A stretch of DNA of 36,952 nt from M3007 sp044347755 (GCA_044347755.1 JBIKUE010000044.1:1-36952); one strand, 5' to 3'. Positions 16,721 to 25,825 are shown, counted from the stretch's first letter. Made by a program: numbers and translations. Notes: generated from the sequence alone by a model not told the origin.

Positions 16721-17434
16721 TTATACCGGAAACAACATTCTGTAAGTGAAGGCCCCAACAGCGCCTCCCAGAATTGGAGCCAGGACCGGGATCCAGGCAT
16801 ACCCCCAATCGGATCCTCCCTTTCCCGGAATTGGAAGGATGGCATGGGCAATTCGTGGCCCCAGATCCCTTGCCGGGTTAATAGCATATCCGGTGGTGCC
16901 TCCCAGGGAATGTCCAATGGCCAGTACCAGCGCCCCAACCACCAATGGATTGAGTCCTTCTGCAAATCGGTTAGCTCCCAGGGCAGAAAGTCCAAATAAC
17001 AACACAAATGTTCCCAAAAATTCACTAAAAAAATTGGAAGGTATGTGCCGAATGGCTGGTGAGGTGCAAAAGACCGCTCTTTTGGATCCTGTATCCTGAG
17101 TTGGCTCCCAATGAGGGTAGTAATGAAGATACACAAGAATAGCGCCAAGGATTCCGCCCAGCAACTGTGCCGTGATGTAAATAATCACCTGGTTCCAGGC
17201 AAACTGGCCGGTTGCGGCCAAAGCGATGGTAACAGCAGGGTTCAAATGCGCGCTACTTATTCGTCCTACTGCATAAACGGCAAAAGTGACTGCAAGCGCC
17301 CAGCCGATGGTGATTACAATCCAGCCGGAATTTTCATTTTTGGTATTCCGGAGTACTACTCCTGCTACCACACCGTTACCCAGCAATACAAGGAGTGCCG
17401 TGCCAATGAATTCTGCTAAAAACTGGTTCATCAT
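16721..17434 (-). CDS. glpF: Glycerol facilitator / aquaporin (MIP family)
   Basis: 237 residues with six membrane helices and both half-helix motifs: HLNPAVT (Asn65-Pro66-Ala67) and AINPARDLGPR (Asn186-Pro187-Ala188). Asp190 after the second motif is characteristic of glycerol-conducting members as opposed to water-only channels. It would let glycerol enter the cell. It starts 24 bp after glpD and is the last gene of galE-glpD-glpF. Two consecutive ATGs (17434, 17431) can serve as start. No glycerol kinase gene lies in this window. Confidence 0.92.
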   Translation of the reverse strand: MMNQFLAEFIGTALLVLLGNGVVAGVVLRNTKNENSGWIVITIGWALAVTFAVYAVGRISSAHLNPAVTIALAATGQFAWNQVIIYITAQLLGGILGAILVYLHYYPHWEPTQDTGSKRAVFCTSPAIRHIPSNFFSEFLGTFVLLFGLSALGANRFAEGLNPLVVGALVLAIGHSLGGTTGYAINPARDLGPRIAHAILPIPGKGGSDWGYAWIPVLAPILGGAVGAFTYRMLFPV

Positions 17435-17458
17435 GAATAATTTAAACTGTGTTAGAGG

Positions 17459-19153
17459 TTATAGGGAGGTTGCCTGATGCCGGAATGCATCAAGAAGAGC
17501 CTGATATTCTTTTACTTTTTTTTCCTGCGTAGTATCTGACCAGCCTAATTCCTGGCCCATCCATTTAGCAACGGAAACTGCGGACTGCCTGGCAGCTGCC
17601 CAATCTATGATTTCCAGTCTGATCCTACGAGCCATGAAATCCCGGATAGTCATAGCCATTTCCGACCGCACACCATACACTACTTCCGCACAGATATATG
17701 GGTAATCAGCATGAATCCGTGCTGATAAATTCGGGTTGTCTTGCAATAATGCCACCACTTCAAAAACCTCATCACCATAATTTGCGCATAAATGCTTGCA
17801 GATATCCATGGGCAATCCGGTGGTTTGGAATAGTTGGTCACAGTGGGCTTTTGTGTATTTCCTGCCTCCCAATAACGTGAAATGAGCAGTAGATGATTCT
17901 GGAATGGCTGAAAAGTTAAACTTATTTTGCAGAACCCGGCAAACCACATCTATGGCATCTTTGGCCATGATTCTGTAAGTGGTCCATTTTCCGCCTAACA
18001 GACTGATTAAACCGCTTTGAGTATCTGTTTCCACCTCATGGTCCCTGAGCATGGTTTTGGTTTGTTTTTCATCCATTACTTCGTGAGGCGCCAAGAGCGG
18101 TCGAATTCCACCGAATCCTGCCAAAACCTGGTCTGGGGAAATCTGGGTAGATATATAGGGTTGAAGCGCATCCAATAAAAAGTTCACTTCCTTTTGAAGC
18201 AAAACAGGCTCTTGGGAAAGATCTGAATACGCTTCATCAGTAGTTCCCAGTAATATTTTGCCTTCAAAAGGTATAGCAAATATCATTCTTTCATCAGCTG
18301 TTTTGGGGATCAACAAGGCATGGCTTCTACCCAATTCCGAACCGGAAAGCGTCAGATGAACCCCTTTAGATGGTTTGATCCTGAGCGGCGTTTTATCATT
18401 GCTCAGCCGTCGAAGATGATCAGCATAAGGTCCCGTACAATTCAAAAATACTTTTGCATGTATACTAAATTCATGTGGAGCCGTACTGTCAGGAGCTAAA
18501 TTTTTCACTCTGACAGCATATATCTGACCCTTTTCGTTTTTGTCGAACCCCAGAACATCTACATAATTTGCTGCCTGAAAGGATGAGATCTCAGCGGCAC
18601 TTTTCACCAAAGCAAGATTGTACCGCGCATCATTCATCTGGCCATCAAAATACAAAATAGCGCTGTGGATTCGAGGGCTAAGTCCCGGAATCAATTTCAG
18701 GGTACTGGATTTGCTAAGCCATTTACTGGATGGCAAACCGGAGGCCTTCATTCCGGAGCCGGATTTTGCAAACCAATCATACATTTTTAGGCCAATCCAA
18801 TAATATAGGCCCTCCCACCAATGGAAAACAGGGGTAATCAGGCCAAGCGGATGGGCCAGATGGGGCGCATTGGATAGAAGGACACTGCGCTCGCGGAGTC
18901 CATGTTTGACTTGACGCAGTTGTGCCAGATCCAGATTTTTGAAAGCTTGCTCGAGGTATCGAACGCCTCCATGAATGAGCTTGGTACTTTTGCTGGAAGT
19001 TTGCGTAGCAAAGTCAGACTGATCTATCAAAGCTACTTTCAATCCTCTAAGGGCAGCATCCAGAGCGCACCCGGCGCCGCTCGCTCCTGCTCCAATGATG
19101 CATACATCAAAGGTTTCTGTTGAAAGTTTTGTGATAGATTCATTCCTATTCAT
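17459..19153 (-). CDS. glpD: Glycerol-3-phosphate dehydrogenase (FAD, quinone-linked)
   Basis: 564 residues. The N-terminal FAD motif is CIIGAGASGAGCA (residues 18-30), followed by SSKSTKLIHGGVRYLEQAF, a GlpD hallmark; the middle has GVHLTLSG and LLGTTDEAYSDLSQEP, then GGIRPLLAP and LISLLGGKWTTYRIMAKDAID, and a C-terminal helical DAO_C domain. It oxidises glycerol-3-phosphate to dihydroxyacetone phosphate at the inner face of the membrane and reduces quinone. I chose ATG 19153, 10 bp after the galE stop; the upstream ATG at 19195 would overlap galE by 32 bp. It is followed by glpF. Confidence 0.94.
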   Translation of the reverse strand: MNRNESITKLSTETFDVCIIGAGASGAGCALDAALRGLKVALIDQSDFATQTSSKSTKLIHGGVRYLEQAFKNLDLAQLRQVKHGLRERSVLLSNAPHLAHPLGLITPVFHWWEGLYYWIGLKMYDWFAKSGSGMKASGLPSSKWLSKSSTLKLIPGLSPRIHSAILYFDGQMNDARYNLALVKSAAEISSFQAANYVDVLGFDKNEKGQIYAVRVKNLAPDSTAPHEFSIHAKVFLNCTGPYADHLRRLSNDKTPLRIKPSKGVHLTLSGSELGRSHALLIPKTADERMIFAIPFEGKILLGTTDEAYSDLSQEPVLLQKEVNFLLDALQPYISTQISPDQVLAGFGGIRPLLAPHEVMDEKQTKTMLRDHEVETDTQSGLISLLGGKWTTYRIMAKDAIDVVCRVLQNKFNFSAIPESSTAHFTLLGGRKYTKAHCDQLFQTTGLPMDICKHLCANYGDEVFEVVALLQDNPNLSARIHADYPYICAEVVYGVRSEMAMTIRDFMARRIRLEIIDWAAARQSAVSVAKWMGQELGWSDTTQEKKVKEYQALLDAFRHQATSL

Positions 19154-19163
19154 AGGTATTAAG

Positions 19164-20177
19164 TTAACCAAGTTTTTGCTGCCATCTCCAGGCATCGCTT
19201 AATGCCTCCCCCAGTGAGCGTCGGGTACTCCAGCCCAGGAATTCCCTTGATTTTTGAACATCGGCCCATACGGCAACCACATCGCCTTCCCGGCGCGGGC
19301 CAATTTGGTATGGCAATGGCTTTTTGCTGATTTTTTCAAATTGATGCACCAATTCCAGCACACTGTTGCCTTGCCCGGAACCAAGGTTAAACGTGTTGTA
19401 GTAGGCAGACTCCGGTTGTTGAACGGAAAAGCGAAGAGCAGCCACATGGGCTTCGGCAAGATCCATAACATGGATGTAATCCCTGATGCAGGTGCCGTCA
19501 GTTGTGGGATAATCACCACCAAAGATGGTTAACTGCTTGCGCAGACCGGCAGCGGTTTGGGTCATGTATGGTACCAGATTATTCGGTATGCCTCTGGGTA
19601 GTTCACCAATTTCGGCGCTAGGATGAGCACCAACAGGATTGAAATACCGAAGTGAGATAGCTTTTAGGGGCTTTGCAGCACATACATCCCTAATGATCTC
19701 CTCACCAATTTGCTTGGTGTTACCATATACCGAAGTGGCCGGCTTAATTGGTGTCAGTTCAGTAACAGGAGGGTGGTCTGGATTGCCATAGACGGTGCAG
19801 GATGAGGAGAAAATTAAATTGGTAATCCCTTCCGCCAGCATAGCATCGATCAGCGTAATCAGGGAGCCCAAATTATTTTGATAATATGCAAGAGGCTCTT
19901 CCATGGATTCTCCCACAGCTTTAAAGGCCGCAAAATGAATAACTCCGCTGATTTGATGATCCCTTATAATGCTCCTGAGCAGGGAAAACTGGTTACAGTC
20001 CTGTGCATAGCAAGGGATATCTCTGCCAAGAATATTCCGCAAACCGGCCAGAACGGAAGCCTCTGAATTGGAAAAATCGTCGATAATGATTGGGTTAAAT
20101 CCAGCCTCTACCAATGCTACGACAGTATGTGATCCAATAAATCCCGCGCCTCCGGTAACAAGAATGTTTTTGCTCAT
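19164..20177 (-). CDS. galE: UDP-glucose 4-epimerase
   Basis: 337 residues of an extended short-chain dehydrogenase. NAD-binding GGAGFIG (residues 9-15), SSSCTVYG (125-132) and the catalytic Tyr152-x-x-x-Lys156 (VYGNTK) are all present, along with YFNPVGAHPS and GTCIRDYIHVMDLAEAH typical of GalE. It interconverts UDP-glucose and UDP-galactose for polysaccharide synthesis. It is the first gene of an operon with glpD (10 bp gap) and glpF, an unusual pairing since the enzymes share no pathway. Confidence 0.93.
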   Translation of the reverse strand: MSKNILVTGGAGFIGSHTVVALVEAGFNPIIIDDFSNSEASVLAGLRNILGRDIPCYAQDCNQFSLLRSIIRDHQISGVIHFAAFKAVGESMEEPLAYYQNNLGSLITLIDAMLAEGITNLIFSSSCTVYGNPDHPPVTELTPIKPATSVYGNTKQIGEEIIRDVCAAKPLKAISLRYFNPVGAHPSAEIGELPRGIPNNLVPYMTQTAAGLRKQLTIFGGDYPTTDGTCIRDYIHVMDLAEAHVAALRFSVQQPESAYYNTFNLGSGQGNSVLELVHQFEKISKKPLPYQIGPRREGDVVAVWADVQKSREFLGWSTRRSLGEALSDAWRWQQKLG

Positions 20178-20233
20178 AATATGATGCTAAATTATTATTG
20201 CTCAAAGGAAATCATGAGCAGGGTTAATTGCCC

Positions 20234-20275
20234 AAAAAAAACGGGGATTTTTTGCTTTCTGGCAAAAAATCCCCG
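20234..20275 (-). terminator. Terminator of the choice-of-anchor B gene
   Basis: A 14-bp perfect stem (20242-20255 with 20262-20275) and on the minus strand eight T residues (20234-20241). It lies 25 bp after the stop of the gene ending at 20301 and upstream of galE. Confidence 0.88.
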
Positions 20276-20300
20276 GATCACTGAAACCAGGAGTGCTAAA

Positions 20301-22676
20301 TTAACGAACCTTTACGATCTTGACAGGCGCTGAATAACCTTCCAACTGATATAATTTAACTAAATATACACCTGGCGGTAATGATTCACCTACGAATACC
20401 GATCCTTCATGACCAGTGAGTGTATAGGATGCACGCACTCGACCAGAAAGATCAAATACTTCCAATCTCGCATCACTTTCAGCGTGCTCGTATTGGATCA
20501 AAGCCTGATCATAAAATGGATTGGGAGAAGCATTTAGGGTAATGACAGATTCCGGATTGGCTGTCGCAAGTGGCTGATCCGCTACATTAAACTGGTCAAA
20601 TGCAGCTTCATGAGTGTCGAATATCGTTGTATTAGGATTATCAAAGCTTACAATCCTGATCCGCATTTGATCAGTGAGTGATACGAAATCAGTAACATCA
20701 AAGGATAGGTTTTGCCAATCAAATATGTTCCCTTTCCTTTTCCATGCCAGTTTTTCCTGAATACCATTGCTGATGTATACCTTAACAGAGTCTACAAACT
20801 GTTGATTGATGTTGGCACTTACACACCATAATTTACCTGTAATCCTGGGATTAAGGTAGTTGCTCAGATCCATGATTGGCGAGGTGAGAATGGAGGTGCC
20901 GCTTTCTACGTCATCCAGATCAACTTCACCTGTGGCGTTTCCGGTTACAAAACAGGAGAATCCAACGTCGCCGGGTACATCAGCACCAGGGGCTACTACT
21001 ACGCCAACGTTGACTTCCAGGGGTTGACTGGTACGTTCCCATTTTCCGGTAACAGAGGTCCCGCTTGATTCCCAGCCATAATCAAATACAAAATCATCCT
21101 GATAACCCTCTGTAAGTTCAAGTACCAGTTGCTGGTTGCCATTGATGGTAAGGTTTTGTGTTTCATAACGGTATCCCCAGGCGCCTGCAACCACATCGTA
21201 CAAACCACCAACAACACTTGGGATAACAAAAGCCCCATTTGCATCCGCAACCAAGTTGTACGATATGTCCGGAGAAAGCACAGCAATTTGCCCACCCGGG
21301 ATGGGCGCTGAGTTGTCGGCCCGACGTATGATGCCGCTAACACTGTATGCCAGGGAAGCCGTTAACGCAAAATCCTGTTGAACGATTTCTCCTGTAATCA
21401 GGTTCACCTGAGCGGATGCCGGCAGGTAACCGAATTTGGTCACCTGCACATCGGCAAGTCCTGACGTTACCTGGCCAATACCGTAGGTTCCGTCGTTTTT
21501 GCTTTGTTTGCCACTGGTGTTGTTTCCATTAAACAATACTTGGGCTCCGCTGATCGGTGCGCCGGTGGAGGCATCAGTGATTTTGCCTTCCAAATAACAG
21601 GCTCTTTGGTAGGAAGGTGTGAGTATCCAAAGTTCACCGGGGGTAATGTTGCTTACTACCAGATTGCCTGAAGGCAGGAATGGATAAACGCCCCAGCATC
21701 CATCGAATGATCCGCCTGAACCTTGAGGATAGGTGTCATATTTGCCTGTTTCCACCATGTTTTCCGGTCTTGTTACATCGACAATATTCACACCTTCGGT
21801 ATACCATGCAGTTATGGCGTAATTACCTCTGATGTGTGTGTTGTGTACAATACTTCCGGATCCTGGAGCGGTTTGGAATTTATCCAGGAATTGAACATCT
21901 GTAGGGTCAGATACGTCATATGCACCCAAAAATGAATCGCCGGTTTCATCCGTTGTAAAAATGGTTTTACGATCTTCTGAAAGCCAGGTATTGTGGGTGA
22001 ACAGTGTGGGGGTGGACTGCGTATTGATCAATTCCGGAGCTGTCTTGTTCGTCATGTTCACGATGGAGAAAAGCCCGGCATTAATATGTGATGCATACAG
22101 CGTATCGTTGTCTACATAGCCATCATGGATATACCCTAATTGATCGAATTTTCCAACATATTTGGGCGTCCACGGATCGGGCTTTAAATCCAATACCACG
22201 GCGCCTCCATTAAATAAATTACTACCATAGGCGTATAAGTAGCCTTTGGTAACGTCTATGTGCAGTGCATGGATGGTATTTAGTTGGTTGGCGATCGCTC
22301 CATCTCCTTTATAATACTTGGAAGGTAACGTGCTGGAGGGTAAGGCACTCAAATCAACAATTTGCAAGCCGGAGCCTCCTTCCGTAACAATGTAGGCGTA
22401 GTTCCCGTAGGTTTTAATTTCCTTCCAAAAGTTATCCGGTCCCGGAATCTGAACGACTTGTTGTGGCGCATCCGGATTGGTAACATCAACGATAACCATA
22501 CCTTTGGATGCTCCTACCAGGGCATATTCTTTTCCATCAGGCGATGTCCATCCACACACATTAGCTACCGTTTGGCCGGGGAAACTAATCTTAGACCGGA
22601 AGGTAATGTTGTAGTTTTGGGCAAATGCAGAGAGAAAAAGAAAAAGAGCGAGAGTACTGAGCGAGAGTTTTTTCAT
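20301..22676 (-). CDS. Choice-of-anchor B (LVIVD-repeat) protein with T9SS sorting domain
   Basis: 791 residues. Signal peptide (MKKLSLSTLALFLFLSAFAQ), then a beta-propeller of LVIVD-type repeats to about residue 350 (GMVIVDVTNPDAPQQV, LQIVDLSALPSS, GVNIVDVTRPENM), two carboxypeptidase-regulatory-like domains (LEGKITDASTGAPISGAQVL and VSGIIRRADNSAPIPGGQI), a region resembling jelly-roll modules (SPIMDLSNYLNPRITGKLW) and a T9SS type A sorting domain (LNASPNPFYDQALIQYEH to KIVKVR). It should be a secreted or surface-bound protein with binding or adhesive domains and no visible catalytic site. The call fits the choice-of-anchor B family seen in Bacteroidota. A strong terminator follows. Confidence 0.88.
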   Translation of the reverse strand: MKKLSLSTLALFLFLSAFAQNYNITFRSKISFPGQTVANVCGWTSPDGKEYALVGASKGMVIVDVTNPDAPQQVVQIPGPDNFWKEIKTYGNYAYIVTEGGSGLQIVDLSALPSSTLPSKYYKGDGAIANQLNTIHALHIDVTKGYLYAYGSNLFNGGAVVLDLKPDPWTPKYVGKFDQLGYIHDGYVDNDTLYASHINAGLFSIVNMTNKTAPELINTQSTPTLFTHNTWLSEDRKTIFTTDETGDSFLGAYDVSDPTDVQFLDKFQTAPGSGSIVHNTHIRGNYAITAWYTEGVNIVDVTRPENMVETGKYDTYPQGSGGSFDGCWGVYPFLPSGNLVVSNITPGELWILTPSYQRACYLEGKITDASTGAPISGAQVLFNGNNTSGKQSKNDGTYGIGQVTSGLADVQVTKFGYLPASAQVNLITGEIVQQDFALTASLAYSVSGIIRRADNSAPIPGGQIAVLSPDISYNLVADANGAFVIPSVVGGLYDVVAGAWGYRYETQNLTINGNQQLVLELTEGYQDDFVFDYGWESSGTSVTGKWERTSQPLEVNVGVVVAPGADVPGDVGFSCFVTGNATGEVDLDDVESGTSILTSPIMDLSNYLNPRITGKLWCVSANINQQFVDSVKVYISNGIQEKLAWKRKGNIFDWQNLSFDVTDFVSLTDQMRIRIVSFDNPNTTIFDTHEAAFDQFNVADQPLATANPESVITLNASPNPFYDQALIQYEHAESDARLEVFDLSGRVRASYTLTGHEGSVFVGESLPPGVYLVKLYQLEGYSAPVKIVKVR

Positions 22677-22822
22677 GTGTAACGTAGCGAAATTTTTTAA
22701 TCAATGTAGACTTCAAAGAGCAAGGTTTATGATCAATTCACCCAAGACTATTCGACAAAAATCAGATTAATATAGAACTAATGATGAACCAGGTGCGTAT
22801 TTGGAAACACGAAGAGCATTTT

Positions 22823-23353
22823 TTAGTCTTGCTCTGCTATGGACTCTTTACGTTTTAATAGGAAAGCACTTGCCAATGCAACAAATAAGCCAATCCTAAA
22901 AGGCTCCAGCAACGAAAAACCAAACCGAATCAAGGGATTGGCATACATCTCCTTGAATTGTTGGATTTCTTGGATTTGGGCCTGAACCATATCTTCACTT
23001 ACACCTGAATTACGTAACTTGGTAATCATTTGCGCAGCATATTGATCCATAAAATCAGGTAAAATGGTTTCATACACGACCATCCATGTAAGGGCATAAC
23101 AAACACAGGAGATCAAAACGATTGATAATCCAGCTTGTAAGCCCTTGGCAAAAGATAAAATGCCTCCATTTTGTTCCCGATAAGACCGTACACCAAAAAA
23201 GACAAACAACATACTCAGCAAAATTCCTGCATTCCCAACGTTGGCTCCGTTTTCAAAATCCGGGTTTTTGGAATAATAAAAGGATGTGGCTACCATCAAA
23301 ACGGCTGCCAGTGCGCCAGAATAAAGGCCGAAACGAATAATTGTATTACGCAT
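22823..23353 (-). CDS. DUF4199 family membrane protein
   Basis: 176 residues from ATG 23353, chosen because MRNTIIRFGLYSG is the usual family start; an upstream ATG at 23395 adds 14 polar residues. Four membrane helices: about 8-24, 40-56, 72-96 and 148-166, with a helical segment between the third and fourth (EDMVQAQIQEIQQFKEMY). The layout and LSMLFVFFGVRSYREQNGG match DUF4199. Function is not known. It lies 120 bp downstream of a membrane-anchored LuxR-type regulator on the same strand, suggesting a joint role. Confidence 0.85.
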   Translation of the reverse strand: MRNTIIRFGLYSGALAAVLMVATSFYYSKNPDFENGANVGNAGILLSMLFVFFGVRSYREQNGGILSFAKGLQAGLSIVLISCVCYALTWMVVYETILPDFMDQYAAQMITKLRNSGVSEDMVQAQIQEIQQFKEMYANPLIRFGFSLLEPFRIGLFVALASAFLLKRKESIAEQD

Positions 23354-23473
23354 GATTGTGGAATGATTGGTGAAAAACTGATGCAAATCACACACATCCT
23401 GCCTGATGAGACCTCATACTTTTGGGTGATTTTTCGGTGCATCTCAACGTTCACCCGTTTGGGGGATGTCGTT

Positions 23474-23926
23474 TTAAGCTAAAAGACCAAGTTCCTTGGC
23501 TTTTTGGATAGCTTGTGTACGGCGTTGGGCTCCAAGTTTGGAAAAGACGTTGGACAGGTGGGTTTTAACGGTGTTCACTGAAACGAAGAGCGTATCGGCA
23601 ATTTCCTGATTGCTTTTGCCTTGTGCCATTTGTTCCAGGACATCCATTTCTCTGGGCGTAATGCCTAATTGTGCGAGTACCTCTTCCTTGGGAAGGGAGG
23701 CAAGGGTAGGGGAGTCTTTCCGGGTATTTTTTCGATTCCATTGCAGCCCGGCCCAAATTCCTACCGAGGCAAAAAGAAAAGCCACCAGGGCTATGTATCC
23801 ATTTTCGGAATGACCGGGCGCGAGCATTTGGAACCTTGAAAACTGCATGGAAGCCAAAAGCAATCCAAGGGATAGTCCATAAAGCGCCAGGCTTTTCCAC
23901 CAGTTTCCAGATACTTTGTTTACCAT
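23474..23926 (-). CDS. Membrane-anchored LuxR-type transcription regulator
   Basis: 150 residues. Two N-terminal membrane helices (about 12-28 and 43-62) replace the usual receiver domain; a short linker leads to a LuxR-type helix-turn-helix at residues 86-148 (LGITPREMDVLEQMAQGKSN, QEIADTLFVSVNTVKTHLSN, VFSKLGAQRRTQAI). The DNA-binding motif looks complete, including the TPRE, NQEIA and TVKTH blocks. The protein probably acts as a one-component, membrane-tethered regulator, or needs release from the membrane. The DUF4199 protein encoded next may be its partner. It starts just beyond a terminator of the upstream cargo gene. Confidence 0.85.
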   Translation of the reverse strand: MVNKVSGNWWKSLALYGLSLGLLLASMQFSRFQMLAPGHSENGYIALVAFLFASVGIWAGLQWNRKNTRKDSPTLASLPKEEVLAQLGITPREMDVLEQMAQGKSNQEIADTLFVSVNTVKTHLSNVFSKLGAQRRTQAIQKAKELGLLA

Positions 23927-23930
23927 GATG

Positions 23931-23973
23931 CAAAAATGAGAAAAGTCACCCCGATTTTCGGAATGACTTTTCT
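23931..23973 (-). terminator. Terminator of the cargo gene at 24004
   Basis: A 10-bp stem (23939-23948 with 23964-23973) with a further inner CCGA/TCGG pairing; on the minus strand TTTTT follows after 2 nt (23932-23936). It ends only 5 bp before the LuxR-type gene start, so that gene may depend on readthrough or on a promoter inside the hairpin. Confidence 0.7.
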
Positions 23974-24003
23974 AAAAGGACAGAACAATATAAGGTGGAT
24001 GTT

Positions 24004-25158
24004 TTAGGGCTTGAGAATCACCAGGCGTTTAGTGCCTACTGAATTGCCGTTTTTGTCCACCAGGCTATAGATGTATGTGCCCTTCTTGAAATTATCCAAC
24101 TCTATTCGGAAAGAGGTGTTGCCGGATAGCGTGTAATTTCTCTTCCAGACTTGTTTGCCCAGAAGGTTGAAAATTTTCAAAGTGTATTCGCCAGCCGGGA
24201 TATTGGTGCAGTCAAAACGTACCCATTCCACTGCAGGATTGGGGAAAGCCTGAATACTGCCTGCAAAATCAATCACTGGTTCCAGAATGGGAGAAGTGGT
24301 GAGGTTTTTAAACCGGATTGTTTCCACGGAGCTAAGGTCGTTATTCATGGTTGCAATAGCAATTTCTTCTTTTTCCGTATTGCTAAGGAACCTGTAGGTA
24401 ACTGTTGTGTCCGTACCAATAAAACCACCAATGCCTCCACCGCCGCCGCCGCCGATAAGGGTACCCAGGTCAACCCACTGACCAAAGAAACCCAGGTTAA
24501 TGTATACATCAATAGCTGTTGTGGTATACTCCGTACGCTTTTCACGAAGCACCGGATAAGTGCCTCCCGGGATCTGTGCTGTTCCCCAGCCATCCACCAC
24601 ACCAAGTCGTTGGGTGGAAATTCTTACGCGCATTGAATCAATATTAACGGGCAGTCCGGAAAAAATACTGTCCAGAGGCGGTTGATCAGTTGGGAAAGTC
24701 AGGTTCAAATCCGAAGTTCCTTGTTTAATATCGAAAAAGTTCACAGGTGCATATCGCTCCTTCACAAACGGGTTAAACCTTGCCGTAAGGTTTAGTCCAA
24801 ATCCTGTAGGATCCTGGCCTGAGAAGCCCATTACTTCAAAGCTATTATTTGTCACATTGAAATAGGTCTCACCTTGAGCCAATATGGCTAATTCTGAGCC
24901 AGGAAATTGAGCCACCTGGCTGCCAGCACTGGAAGGGCGGTATACTACTGAAAAGGTAGTGTCTTTTTGAAGCGCGCCAAAGTCCCAAACCTGGTTCCCT
25001 CCAGGTGCAGTAGCGGGGTTAACGCCCAGAGGAAGTTCATCGATAGCATAAACCAGAGAGTCGCCTGCTGCCGGGAAAGTAGCGTTGGTAACGGTAATCT
25101 GGGCCGTAACGGTAAGGTAGAGGGCGGAAAGGGCAGAGGCAAGTAGCATTCTTTTCAT
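24004..25158 (-). CDS. Secreted protein of unknown function with T9SS sorting domain
   Basis: 384 residues. Signal peptide (MKRMLLASALSALYLTVTAQ), a beta-rich body with no recognisable catalytic motif (NATFPAAGDSLVYAID, GGNQVWDFGALQKDTTFSVV), a glycine stretch (seven consecutive Gly in LIGGGGGGGIGGF) near residue 240, and a T9SS type A C-terminal domain (AFPNPAVEWVRFDC, NLLGKQVWKRNYTL, KGTYIYSLVD, KRLVILKP). It should be exported by the T9SS encoded in this window. A -7 match TACCTTTG is found on the minus strand at 25230-25237, about 70 bp upstream of the start. Confidence 0.85.
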   Translation of the reverse strand: MKRMLLASALSALYLTVTAQITVTNATFPAAGDSLVYAIDELPLGVNPATAPGGNQVWDFGALQKDTTFSVVYRPSSAGSQVAQFPGSELAILAQGETYFNVTNNSFEVMGFSGQDPTGFGLNLTARFNPFVKERYAPVNFFDIKQGTSDLNLTFPTDQPPLDSIFSGLPVNIDSMRVRISTQRLGVVDGWGTAQIPGGTYPVLREKRTEYTTTAIDVYINLGFFGQWVDLGTLIGGGGGGGIGGFIGTDTTVTYRFLSNTEKEEIAIATMNNDLSSVETIRFKNLTTSPILEPVIDFAGSIQAFPNPAVEWVRFDCTNIPAGEYTLKIFNLLGKQVWKRNYTLSGNTSFRIELDNFKKGTYIYSLVDKNGNSVGTKRLVILKP

Positions 25159-25229
25159 CGGAAGTTAGATGTTAATAACAGGTTGAGAGGATGGGCTGTA
25201 AAACTCAATCAAAATGATTATTCTGGCTT

Positions 25230-25237
25230 CAAAGGTA
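25230..25237 (-). promoter_or_regulatory. Likely -7 element of the 24004-25158 gene
   Basis: Minus strand TACCTTTG, a perfect TAnnTTTG match, with a T-rich CTTTTTTC at 25253-25260 in the -33 zone rather than a clear TTG. Confidence 0.5.
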
Positions 25238-25364
25238 CACTCCTTTTGTTGTGAAAAAAGAGGTTGTTGGTGAAATGCCGGTGAAACAACAAATTATTTG
25301 CATTTTTTGTGCAACTAAAAAATGGTCAAATCAGTTTATTGGAGGGATTCAAAAAAAAAATAAT

Positions 25365-25384
25365 AATTAATTCATGAATTAATT
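25365..25384. repeat. 20-bp perfect palindrome
   Basis: The 10-nt arm AATTAATTCA (25365-25374) is followed directly by its reverse complement (25375-25384). It follows a run of ten A (25351-25360) and is within 20 bp of a T run, in the AT-rich gap upstream of the 24004-25158 gene. It could be an operator for a dimeric regulator; an accidental AT-rich palindrome is also possible. Confidence 0.5.
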
Positions 25385-25506
25385 GCTACTTTTTTTCAAC
25401 AAATGCGGTGTCTTTTGGGTTTAATAAAAACCAATTACTGCGTCAAATGTTATTTTTTGGGTGGTTTGGTTAGCAATGTTTTTTCAACAAACAACAATTT
25501 TTGTCC

Positions 25507-25537
25507 TTGAGGCTTGGATGTGACTGCTGCACTTTTG
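25507..25537 (+). promoter_or_regulatory. Promoter of small RNA copy A
   Basis: TTG at 25507-25509, 20-bp spacer, then CACTTTTG at 25530-25537: the Bacteroidota promoter with a single change (C for T) in the first base of the -7 element. The same C occurs in copy B. The predicted start is at about 25541-25544. Confidence 0.65.
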
Positions 25538-25540
25538 TAC

Positions 25541-25673
25541 TGTCAATAAACGGAAACAACAACAGAGACAGCGAATAACGAGAGGATATTGACACACTGT
25601 TTTGAAACTTTTCATGAGATTATATACGGGAAATCCGAACGCGGCGCAAACGAGCGCCGCGTTTTTTTTTTGT
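25541..25673 (+). ncRNA. Candidate small RNA, copy A of a tandem pair
   Basis: Predicted transcript of about 130 nt. It opens with an 8-bp stem (TGTCAATA 25541-25548 with TATTGACA 25587-25594) starting at the expected first base. The loop contains CAGAGA and GAATAA, both also found in copy B. An unpaired stretch follows with CACTG and TTTTCATGAGATTATA (25609-25624), then GGGAAATC. It ends in an 8-bp GC-rich terminator stem (CGCGGCGC / GCGCCGCG) around the loop AAACGA and ten T residues (25662-25671). No reading frame of note is present. I cannot match it to a family I know; 6S-like RNAs of Bacteroidota should be checked, but the fold seen here does not look like a 6S rod. Confidence 0.7.
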
Positions 25674-25825
25674 CTATACCATAATGTCACCACTACGCGG
25701 TTCTGTGTGCTGTATGCGTAAGTTTTGTTTGTCAGGAGCAAGAATATGTCTTGAAGGATTAGTTGCAATCGCTTGTAAACGAATGATTTAAGTTGATTTT
25801 ACCTGAAAAACGTCTTGATATTACC

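Noticed and set aside
25484..25768. 94-codon minus-strand frame over small RNA copy A
   Set aside because: It has no motif and crosses a promoter and a strong terminator on the plus strand; an RNA gene explains the signals better.
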